Shown here piece by piece: positions 1 to 5,275 of a stretch of DNA of 5,345 bases (within the stretch, counting starts at the first letter, position 1; every line of letters starts with the position of its first letter). The position numbers and the translations under genes were made by a program. The stretch covers positions 1 to 5,345 of the forward strand of contig JAHZEH010000160.1 in NCBI GenBank assembly GCA_019421925.1. The letters are read 5' to 3'. Under the pieces are notes generated by a model. It saw only the letters and a list, made by a program, of their open reading frames with translations, was not told the DNA's origin and ran no database searches. This stretch comes from Clostridia bacterium. Its GTDB lineage: Bacteria; Bacillota; Clostridia; Christensenellales; CALWSW01.

Positions 1-1187
1 CCCCGTTCATAATGTCGGGCATCCGCATCTCCGCCGTGGCCGCCGTGGGCACCATGACCATCGCCGCTTTCGCCGGGGCGGGCGGCCTGGGCTGGTTCAT
101 CAACCTGGGCCTCAACTCCCAGAACGCCGCCCTGGTGCTGCTGGGCGCGCTCCCCGCCTCCCTCATGGCGCTGGGCATCGACTTCCTTCTGGGCCGTCTG
201 GAGCATGCCATCACCCCTGAGGGCCTGCGCCCCCCTGAGCTCATCCAAAACGTCTCCCGGAAGGCCCGCTTGCGGGAGAGGTCAATCGTCTTCACCCTGT
301 GCGCCCTGCTTGTGCTCCTTCCCGCCGTCTCCAGCTTCTCACAGGCCGCCGCCTCCCGCGGCGGGCGAAAAGTCACGGTGGGCACCAGCAATTTCACCGA
401 GGCCCTCATTCTGGGGTATATGTACAGCGACCTGATCGAATCCAACACGGATATTGAGGTCGAACAGCGCTTCAACCTCAATGGCGGCGCGGTGTGCTTC
501 AACGCCATCCAGAGCGGCGATGTGGATATGTTCGTGGAGTACACCGGCAGCATCCTCCCCAACTACCTCCACGAGGATTTCCCCAGCACCGACCCCCAGG
601 AGGTCTATGAGAAATCCGCAGAGCTCCTTCAGAGGGATTACAGCATACGCCTCTCCCAACCCCTGGGCTTCAATAACACCTATGTCATGAGCGTAACCCC
701 TGAGACCGCGCAGAGATACGGCCTGCGCACCCTCACCGATCTGATGAAAGCGGCGGGCAGTCTCCGGCTGGGCTGTACCGTGGAGTTTGTCCAGAGGGGC
801 GACTGTCTCCCTCTGCTGGAGGAGCGGTTCGGCGCCTCCTTCCGGTCGGTCAGCGGCTTGGATGGAAGCATCCGCTATCAGGCCATCTCCTCCGGCGAGG
901 TGGATGTTATAGACGCCTTCGCCACCGACGCCCTGCTCCAGAAGGAGGGGCTGGTGCTCCTGGAGGACGATGCGGGCTTCTTCCCGCCCTACTACGCGGT
1001 CAATCTGGTGCGCCAGCAGACGCTGGACAAATTCCCTGAGCTGGAGCCCGTCCTAGCCAGGATGGACGGCATTCTGGACGGGGAGACTATGGGGATGCTC
1101 AACGCCAAGGTGGACATTGACGGCATGGACGCAAGGGATGTGGCCCACGGGTTCCTGGTGGAAAAAGGGCTGGTCCCCGCCCCATAA
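1..1187 (+). CDS. Glycine betaine/carnitine/choline-type ABC transporter, permease-substrate-binding fusion (5' truncated by window)
   Basis: This is the tail of an osmoprotectant uptake protein in which the membrane permease (OpuCB/ProW-like) and the extracytoplasmic substrate-binding domain (OpuCC/ProX-like, OpuAC fold) form one chain. The frame is open to the left edge and already reads PFI before the first ATG at base 12, so that ATG is internal. Counting from it, residues 1-62 are the end of the permease, including the family's AGAGGLG stretch and a membrane helix. Residues 63-90 are a charged linker. Residues 91-110 are a hydrophobic helix that would anchor the binding domain outside the cell. 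Residues 119-391 are the binding domain: VTVGTSNFTEALILGYMYSD matches the usual KITIGSKNFTEQ start, and DVDMFVEYTGS matches the GEIDIYPEYTGT signature. The usual LGGT appears here as LNGGA. An ATPase partner (OpuCA-like) is expected upstream but not visible. The gene ends at TAA 1185-1187, just before a strong terminator. Confidence 0.93.
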   Translation, partial: PFIMSGIRISAVAAVGTMTIAAFAGAGGLGWFINLGLNSQNAALVLLGALPASLMALGIDFLLGRLEHAITPEGLRPPELIQNVSRKARLRERSIVFTLCALLVLLPAVSSFSQAAASRGGRKVTVGTSNFTEALILGYMYSDLIESNTDIEVEQRFNLNGGAVCFNAIQSGDVDMFVEYTGSILPNYLHEDFPSTDPQEVYEKSAELLQRDYSIRLSQPLGFNNTYVMSVTPETAQRYGLRTLTDLMKAAGSLRLGCTVEFVQRGDCLPLLEERFGASFRSVSGLDGSIRYQAISSGEVDVIDAFATDALLQKEGLVLLEDDAGFFPPYYAVNLVRQQTLDKFPELEPVLARMDGILDGETMGMLNAKVDIDGMDARDVAHGFLVEKGLVPAP

Positions 1188-1196
1188 CCCCATCGC

Positions 1197-1228
1197 AAAA
1201 GGGACGCGGCGAGAGCCGCGTCCCTTTT
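1197..1228. terminator. Bidirectional intrinsic terminator
   Basis: A perfect 10-bp GC-rich stem (GGGACGCGGC at 1201-1210, GCCGCGTCCC at 1215-1224) closes a GAGA tetraloop. Four A residues precede it and four T residues follow it, which extends the pairing to 14 bp and supplies a short U-tract on either strand. It lies 9 bases after the transporter stop and 28 bases beyond the stop of the converging iron-sulfur gene, so it probably ends both transcripts. Confidence 0.92.
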
Positions 1229-1256
1229 CTTTCCCAGCATCCGGTTTCTTCAGGTG

Positions 1257-1955
1257 CTATCGTCCTTCCGCAATCTTTCCATCCACCGAAATAACCTTCA
1301 CCTGCAGGGGGATATCCCTGCCGCTCTCCGCAACCGCCTGCTCCACCGCCCGCTGGATGCCGCCGCAGCAGGGCACCTCCATACGGGCTACGGTGACGCT
1401 GCGAACATTGTTGGCCCGCAGGATGGCAGTCAGCTTCTCCCGGTAGTCCCCCTCGTCCAGCTTGGGGCAGCCCACCAGAACCACCCTGCCCTTGATGAAG
1501 TCCCTATGAAACGCCCCATAGGCATAGGCCGTACAATCCGCCGCAATAAGCAGGTCCGCCCCCTCCAGCCAGGGCGCGCCCACAGGGGCCAGCTTGATCT
1601 GCACCGGCCACTGGCGGAGCTGGCTGGGAACCGCGCCTCCGTCCCCGTGAGCCTCCCCCTCCGTCCGGATGGCCCGGCTCATACTCCCGGGGCAGCCGCA
1701 TGGCTCCGTCCTCTCCCTTTCGGCCTTGGCCGCCAGGACAGCTTCGTGATCATAGGCCGGGGCCTCCCGCTCCTCAAAGGTGATCGCGCCGGTGGGACAG
1801 GCGGGCAGACAGTCCCCCAGCCCGTCGCAGTAGTCCTCCCGGAGCAGTTTGGCCTTGCCCTCCACCATCCCGATGGCTCCCTCATGGCAGGCCGAAACAC
1901 ACAGGCCGCAGCCGTTGCATTTTTCCCGGTCAATCCGGATAATTCTTCGTTTCAT
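1257..1955 (-). CDS. Ferredoxin-like 4Fe-4S protein with cysteine-motif C-terminal domain
   Basis: A 232-aa cytoplasmic iron-sulfur protein, probably an electron carrier or redox partner; its reaction is not known to me. Residues 1-60 form a two-cluster ferredoxin-like domain. The first motif is classical, CNGCGLCVSAC (Cys 13, 16, 19, 23). The second is CDGLGDCLPACP (Cys 43, 49, 53), with C-x5-C where CxxCxxC is usual, so it has three obvious ligands instead of four. After a charged linker comes CGCPGS (86-91), then DCTAYAYG (Cys131), GCPKLDE (Cys153) and MEVPCCGG (Cys186, Cys187). I recall these motifs as conserved in a family common in Clostridia and methanogens. The ATG at 1953-1955 has an AAGGGGG ribosome binding site (1964-1970) 8 bases upstream. 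The gene is divergent from a Crp/Fnr regulator across 87 bases and ends at TAG 1257-1259, facing the shared terminator. The long open frame on the opposite strand is a shadow. Function in detoxification (Hcp-like context) is inference. Confidence 0.9.
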   Translation of the reverse strand: MKRRIIRIDREKCNGCGLCVSACHEGAIGMVEGKAKLLREDYCDGLGDCLPACPTGAITFEEREAPAYDHEAVLAAKAERERTEPCGCPGSMSRAIRTEGEAHGDGGAVPSQLRQWPVQIKLAPVGAPWLEGADLLIAADCTAYAYGAFHRDFIKGRVVLVGCPKLDEGDYREKLTAILRANNVRSVTVARMEVPCCGGIQRAVEQAVAESGRDIPLQVKVISVDGKIAEGR

Positions 1956-1963
1956 CTCTCAGT

Positions 1964-1970
1964 CCCCCTT
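1964..1970 (-). promoter_or_regulatory. Ribosome binding site of the iron-sulfur protein gene
   Basis: Read on the minus strand the bases are AAGGGGG, purine-rich and 8 bases from the ATG at 1955. This supports that start over any downstream Met. Confidence 0.65.
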
Positions 1971-1997
1971 GTTTTTGTGTCTCCAGCATACTATACT
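1969..1997 (+). promoter_or_regulatory. Putative promoter of the Crp/Fnr regulator gene
   Basis: TATACT at 1992-1997 matches the -10 consensus in five of six positions. TTGTTT at 1969-1974, 17 bases upstream, is a weak -35 (TTG only). Transcription would begin near 2004, giving a leader of about 40 bases. The -10 overlaps a candidate minus-strand -10 (TATAGT, 1990-1995), so the two divergent promoters may compete. A weak -35 would fit a regulated promoter. Only the sequence match supports this. Confidence 0.5.
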
Positions 1998-2020
1998 GAC
2001 TAGCAAATCGTATATTGCAA
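1990..2020 (-). promoter_or_regulatory. Putative promoter of the iron-sulfur protein gene
   Basis: On the minus strand TATAGT (1990-1995) is a good -10. The best upstream match to a -35 is TTGCAA (2015-2020), with a 19-base spacer that is longer than optimal. A suboptimal promoter with a palindrome over the -35 area is the arrangement expected for activation by a Crp/Fnr-type protein. The assignment is tentative. Confidence 0.35.
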
Positions 2021-2026
2021 ATGCAA
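2003..2026. promoter_or_regulatory. Candidate operator for the Crp/Fnr regulator
   Basis: Two overlapping inverted repeats lie here. TTGCA-AA-TGCAA (2015-2026) is perfect, with 5-base arms and a 2-base spacer. GCAA-N8-TTGC (2003-2006 with 2015-2018) has a 16-base span of the size used by Crp/Fnr dimers. The pair sits just downstream of the predicted regulator promoter, a position suited to autorepression. It also lies about 28 to 38 bases upstream of the predicted start of the divergent iron-sulfur transcript, close to where class II activators bind. Neither repeat matches the classical FNR (TTGAT-N4-ATCAA) or CRP (TGTGA-N6-TCACA) site, so the link to this regulator is inferred from position. 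Confidence 0.42.
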
Positions 2027-2028
2027 CG

Positions 2029-2035
2029 AAGGAGG
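2029..2035 (+). promoter_or_regulatory. Strong ribosome binding site that fixes a TTG start
   Basis: AAGGAGG is a perfect Shine-Dalgarno match, 7 bases before TTG at 2043-2045. No in-frame ATG lies nearby, and another TTG at 2038-2040 is out of frame and too close. The site therefore decides the start of the Crp/Fnr gene. Confidence 0.85.
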
Positions 2036-2042
2036 AATTGAT

Positions 2043-2702
2043 TTGCGGAAATTTCTACCTCTGCTCCAGAACATCCCCCTCTTTTCAGGAATTGAGGCGG
2101 AGAATATCCCCACGGTGCTCTCCTGTCTGGGAGCAGCCAGCCGCTCCTACGCCAGGGAGGAGGCGGTTTTTCATGCGGGCGGCCGGGCTGAGGCGCTGGG
2201 CGTCGTGCTCACCGGACAGGTACAGGTCTTTCGGGAGGACAGTGAGGGTAACCGCCACATTCTGGCGGAGATGGGGCCGGGGGACGTTTTTGCCGAGGCA
2301 TACGCCTGCGCCCGCACCTCCCGTCTGCCCGTATCTGTTTGGACAATTCAGGAGAGCGACCTGCTGCTGCTGAACGTGTCCAGGGTGATCTCCCTATGTC
2401 CCTCGGCCTGCTCCTTCCATACCAGGCTTGTGGGCAACCTGCTCTCCATACTGGCCGAAAAGAGCATCCGCCTGAACGAGAAAATCGACCATCTATCCAG
2501 GAGGACCATCCGGGAAAAACTGCTCTCCTATCTGGAAACGCGGGCGGACCGGGAGGGGATGCGGACCTTTATCATCCCCTTCAACCGGCAGGAGCTGGCG
2601 GATTACCTCTGCGTCGACCGCAGCGCCCTGTCCCGGGAGCTCGGCATCCTGCGCAGGGAGGGAGTTCTGGACTTTCAGAGGCAGCGGTTTACCCTGCTTT
2701 GA
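2043..2702 (+). CDS. Crp/Fnr-family transcriptional regulator
   Basis: A 219-aa regulator with the family's usual length and order. Residues 11-118 form the cyclic-nucleotide-binding-like beta-roll (PLFSGIEAENI, then GVVLTGQVQVFRED and MGPGDVFAEA). Residues 122-150 are the long dimer helix, and 152-219 form the winged-helix DNA-binding domain, with the helix-turn-helix at about 181-208 (RQELADYLCVDRSALSRELG). The phosphate-binding GE...RS/T-A signature of true cAMP receptors is absent (GDVFAEAYACARTS), so cAMP is unlikely to be the effector. There is no FNR-like N-terminal cysteine cluster, although Cys 28, 89, 119, 123 and 190 are scattered through the chain. It lies divergent from the iron-sulfur gene. 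Such pairs in Clostridia are often annotated beside hcp and redox-stress genes, so a redox or NO-related signal is plausible but unproven. The start is TTG. No hairpin terminator is visible after the TGA at 2700-2702. Confidence 0.92.
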   Translation: MRKFLPLLQNIPLFSGIEAENIPTVLSCLGAASRSYAREEAVFHAGGRAEALGVVLTGQVQVFREDSEGNRHILAEMGPGDVFAEAYACARTSRLPVSVWTIQESDLLLLNVSRVISLCPSACSFHTRLVGNLLSILAEKSIRLNEKIDHLSRRTIREKLLSYLETRADREGMRTFIIPFNRQELADYLCVDRSALSRELGILRREGVLDFQRQRFTLL

Positions 2703-2740
2703 GAAGGAAACCTGCCCTTTCCCCTCCGCCCAAAACCTGA

Positions 2741-2751
2741 TATACTATAAA
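2741..2751 (+). promoter_or_regulatory. Putative -10 region(s) of the lipoprotein gene
   Basis: In the 85-base gap after the regulator, an AT-rich patch holds TATACT (2741-2746) overlapping TATAAA (2746-2751), each five of six to the -10 consensus. The region upstream is C-rich (2716-2731) and offers no good -35, so expression may need an activator or may be read-through from the regulator gene, which lacks a visible terminator. Confidence 0.45.
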
Positions 2752-2787
2752 ATAAAGAAAACCTTTTCAGAGAGGAAATGGGAAATC

Positions 2788-3303
2788 ATGAAGAAAAAAA
2801 CACTTGCTCTGCTTCTCTGTCTCCTGTTTCTTGCGACGGGCTGCGCAGCCTCCGCACCGGTCGCTCCAAAAACCGCCGCCAAAAACGCCCCCATCACGGC
2901 CTACTGTGGCGAAATCGGGCGTTTTCCCTCCCTCACGCGGGAAGGAAGGGCCTGCTTCTCCTATAATGCCGGTGAGGACACCGCTTCCGGAACCTGTCCT
3001 TTGTTCCCCTGTGCGGACTGCAGCACACCTGTCTGCCCCCGCTGCGGGGATGGCACCTGCCCCTATCAGGACGGTCCCAACTCGCAGGACGGCACCTGCC
3101 CCTATCAGGACGAATGTCCCAACCGGCAGGACGGCGCCTGCCCCTATCAGGACGAATGTCCCAACCGGCAGGACGGTCCCAACTCGCAGGACGGCGCCTG
3201 CCCCTATCGGGACGGCCGTCCCGCCTGTCAGGGTGGCGGGCGCGGTCGGGGAAACGGCTGGAGATGGAGCTCCAGAACAGGAAGCCAGTCCCCTGCCATC
3301 TAA
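2788..3303 (+). CDS. Cysteine-rich repeat lipoprotein (function unknown)
   Basis: A 171-aa predicted lipoprotein. The signal peptide is MKKKTLALLLCLLFLATGC: three lysines, a hydrophobic core and a lipobox with Cys19 as the lipidated residue, so the mature protein should sit on the outer face of the membrane. The mature part holds 14 further cysteines. Residues 70-86 carry C-x4-C-x2-C-x4-C-x2-C. Residues 89-149 are tandem repeats: GTCPYQDGPNSQD, GTCPYQDECPNRQD, GACPYQDECPNRQD, a six-residue insert GPNSQD, and a degenerate GACPYRDGRPACQG. The tail (150-171) is rich in Gly, Arg and Trp. CxxC pairs at regular spacing suggest metal binding or disulfides, but I recognise no named family. ATG 2788 is preferred because it alone yields the signal peptide; its GAGG site (2772-2775) is rather far, about 12 bases. 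The repeats keep other frames open on both strands, and I treat those as shadows. Confidence 0.78.
   Translation: MKKKTLALLLCLLFLATGCAASAPVAPKTAAKNAPITAYCGEIGRFPSLTREGRACFSYNAGEDTASGTCPLFPCADCSTPVCPRCGDGTCPYQDGPNSQDGTCPYQDECPNRQDGACPYQDECPNRQDGPNSQDGACPYRDGRPACQGGGRGRGNGWRWSSRTGSQSPAI
3052..3234 (+). repeat. In-frame tandem repeat within the cysteine-rich lipoprotein gene
   Basis: Four units lie head to tail: 3052-3090 (39 bases), 3091-3132 (42), 3133-3174 (42) and 3193-3234 (42, diverged). An 18-base partial unit at 3175-3192 repeats the end of the first unit. Units 2 and 3 differ by a single base in their third codon pair (ACC against GCC). Every length is a multiple of three, so unit gain or loss would change protein length without breaking the frame. 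The near-identity at DNA level points to recent duplication. Confidence 0.9.
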
Positions 3304-3312
3304 AAACATAGC

Positions 3313-3342
3313 AAAAGAGGGCCTCTGCGAGGGCCCTCTTTT
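3313..3342. terminator. Bidirectional intrinsic terminator
   Basis: AAAAGAGGGCC (3313-3323) pairs perfectly with GGCCCTCTTTT (3332-3342) around an 8-base loop, giving a GC core with an A-tract on one side and a T-tract on the other. It lies 9 bases after the lipoprotein stop and directly abuts the stop of the converging histidine kinase gene (TAG, 3344-3346), so it can end both transcripts. Confidence 0.9.
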
Positions 3343-3343
3343 C

Positions 3344-5275
3344 CTATGACCGGAGAGGAATCAGAATGGAGATTCGAAACACGTTGTCCTGGGGTTCGAA
3401 TTGAACCAGGCCGCCCTGCTCCTCCACAATCGCCCGGATGGAGCGGGTTCCCATGCCAAATCCCTCCCGTTTGTCGGAATAGAACCGCTCCCCCAGGCGT
3501 CTTGCCCGCCAGGCGCAGCTGTTGTCCGCAGCCAGAAGGAATTGTTCCTCCTCTACCCTGCCCCGCAGGCGAAGAAAGCGCTTCTCCCCCTCCTTCTGGC
3601 GCCGGCAAGCCTCCAGGGCATTGTCCAGCAGATTGCCCAGGAGCACGCAGAGCATTGCGTCTGTCAAAGGAAAATTCTCCGGCAGGGGGAGAGAAGCGTC
3701 AAATTCCACACCGCTCTCCCTGGCCCTGGCCGCATAGTGCTGCAAAATGGCGTCTGCGGCATGGCGGTTGCTGTAGGTCCTTGCGCTGCCCACCCCGGCT
3801 GGCAGCTCATATTCGTTGACATAGCGGATCATGGCCTCGGTGTCCCCGCTGGCGGCAAAGCTCTGTAAAAGCCGCATATGCTGCTTCAAATCGTGCCGGG
3901 CGGCTCTGGTCTGCTCAATCTGTCCCGTCAGCGCCCGGTAGTGCTCCTCCTGGAAGGAGAGCTGCCTCCTGAGCCCGTCCCGCTCCTGCTCGAGCACCAG
4001 TTTTTCCCGGTAAGCCTGGCCCAGCTCAGCCCAGAGTACGGCGCTCAGTCCAACGGCCACCGCCAGCCCCCCCAGCTCAGGGAACCAGCCGGAATACACC
4101 GGCTCATAAAGCGGAAGCAGCCGGTCAAAGACGAGGGAGACGGCGAAGAAGATCGCCGCTCCCAGAAGGGTACGGTTTTTACGGTTGCGGCGCAGCAGCT
4201 TGCTGCAGGTGACGATAAGATAGAGGGCCTCATAGGCCTTCAGGAGATCGAGCGCACCGGAGAACGCCTCCCTCCATTGAAAGCTGATGCGCCCGGGAAA
4301 TGCGACGGCCGCCATACCCGGGAGGAGCAGGAGGAGCCCGGGCAAAACAAAGATCAGTCCTGTCCGTTTGGAAAAGCCGCACAGCCCGTTCTGCAGAAGC
4401 ACCACCAGCAGCGGCATCATGCAGGAACACAGAAGCTCCATCACATACCAGGGCTGGAACGGCAGCAGGAAAAAGGTGTGCACCAGCGGATAGCAGGCGC
4501 TGACCGCCTGGCACAGGCAGACCGCCGCGAAGAGCAGCGCCTGGCCCCGGCGCAGCCGGATGCCGAAATAGCCGGCGATCACCATGCCGCCAAGGGCAAG
4601 CAGCAGGATGGCCGTGCGCAAAAACAGGCGGGTCTGGCGCATCTGTTCCACGCTGTACTGGTCGCCGAAGGCGGGGGGATAGACCAGGCCGCTGTAGTAT
4701 CCCGAGTAGTCCGTGACAGCCAAAAGCAGCTCCACCTGTCCCAGGCCATAGAAGGAAACTATCCGGTTCTGCAGGCCGCTTTGATAGGCCTCCTCCCCCG
4801 TCTCCCCCAGCTCCAGCGCCAACTGCCCGCCGATGTAGAGTTTGCAGGCGCTGTACACCTCGGGCAGCTCCAGGGCATACACCCTCCCGGGGGAGGGCAG
4901 GCTCAGGACGAGGCGGTAGGTGCCGCTCCCGTGGGCCTCCCGGGAGGGGTTTCCCGCATCCAGGCCGCCGTACTGGCCGATGGAGACGTATTGCATATAG
5001 TTCTGGGGCGATCCTTTTGCAAAGTCCTCCGGCGTCAGCAGCACGCCCGGATAATAGGCCCACTCCCTGGTCAAAAACCGAAGGGGGTGGGCCTCAAATT
5101 CCTCTCCGGAGAGCATCAGCACCCCGGCGATGGGCTGATTGCCGGGATATTGGTATTTGTTGTCAAATCGGTACAGCAGCATAAAGAGGGCGGAAGCCAG
5201 GACGGCAACCAGGAGCGCCCCCATGGCCAGCCGCAGCGTCCCCTCGTCCGCGCCGGTATTCCCACGCATGCTCAT
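3344..5275 (-). CDS. Membrane sensor histidine kinase, 7TM sensor with AgrC-type GHKL kinase domain
   Basis: A 643-aa two-component sensor. Residues 16-36 form a first membrane helix. Residues 37-212 form an extracytoplasmic domain resembling the jelly-roll ligand-binding domains of 7TMR-DISM sensors (EWAYYPGVLLTPEDF, then TYRLVLSLP and LPEVYSACKLYIGG). Residues 215-418 hold about seven membrane helices. Residues 420-455 are a charged coiled-coil linker (EKLVLEQERDGLRRQ), and 456-643 form the kinase. His461 in ARHDLKQHMRLL is the likely phosphoacceptor. LLGNLLDNALEAC (545-557) is the N box with Asn548 and Asn552, and GFGMGTRSI (605-613) is the G box; no separate DxGxG box is apparent, as in AgrC-like kinases. 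Such kinases usually signal to LytTR-type regulators, and none is in the window. The ATG at 5273-5275 overlaps the upstream gene's TGA. AAAGGA (5281-5286) and AGGAGG (5287-5292) supply the ribosome binding site. The ligand is unknown; carbohydrate or peptide sensing is only a guess. Confidence 0.92.
   Translation of the reverse strand: MSMRGNTGADEGTLRLAMGALLVAVLASALFMLLYRFDNKYQYPGNQPIAGVLMLSGEEFEAHPLRFLTREWAYYPGVLLTPEDFAKGSPQNYMQYVSIGQYGGLDAGNPSREAHGSGTYRLVLSLPSPGRVYALELPEVYSACKLYIGGQLALELGETGEEAYQSGLQNRIVSFYGLGQVELLLAVTDYSGYYSGLVYPPAFGDQYSVEQMRQTRLFLRTAILLLALGGMVIAGYFGIRLRRGQALLFAAVCLCQAVSACYPLVHTFFLLPFQPWYVMELLCSCMMPLLVVLLQNGLCGFSKRTGLIFVLPGLLLLLPGMAAVAFPGRISFQWREAFSGALDLLKAYEALYLIVTCSKLLRRNRKNRTLLGAAIFFAVSLVFDRLLPLYEPVYSGWFPELGGLAVAVGLSAVLWAELGQAYREKLVLEQERDGLRRQLSFQEEHYRALTGQIEQTRAARHDLKQHMRLLQSFAASGDTEAMIRYVNEYELPAGVGSARTYSNRHAADAILQHYAARARESGVEFDASLPLPENFPLTDAMLCVLLGNLLDNALEACRRQKEGEKRFLRLRGRVEEEQFLLAADNSCAWRARRLGERFYSDKREGFGMGTRSIRAIVEEQGGLVQFEPQDNVFRISILIPLRS

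Noticed and set aside
1254..2003. A 249-aa open frame on the plus strand, antisense to the iron-sulfur gene
   Set aside because: The minus strand encodes clear ferredoxin motifs and has a good ribosome binding site. The plus frame is a proline-, arginine- and leucine-rich shadow of GC-rich coding DNA without recognisable motifs, and it runs over the divergent promoter.
2757..2768. Inverted repeat GAAAA-CC-TTTTC downstream of the lipoprotein -10
   Set aside because: It has the 5-2-5 shape of the palindrome in the divergent promoter but a different sequence, and such A/T runs arise easily by chance in an AT-rich leader.
3052..3234. CRISPR array
   Set aside because: The units are contiguous coding repeats without unique spacers, and all stay in one reading frame.
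2767..3349. Long frames of about 180 aa on both strands over the cysteine-repeat gene (2804-3349 plus; 2767-3309 minus)
   Set aside because: A repeat with units divisible by three keeps all frames open. These products are low-complexity (APAPIRTNVPTGRT and similar), have no ribosome binding site or signal peptide, and cross the terminator (plus frame). Only the frame at 2788 gives a signal peptide with lipobox.
4230..5063. A 277-aa minus-strand frame inside the histidine kinase gene
   Set aside because: It is the out-of-frame reading of the kinase sensor region, rich in Arg, Pro and Gly with no domain. The kinase frame has membrane helices and all catalytic boxes.
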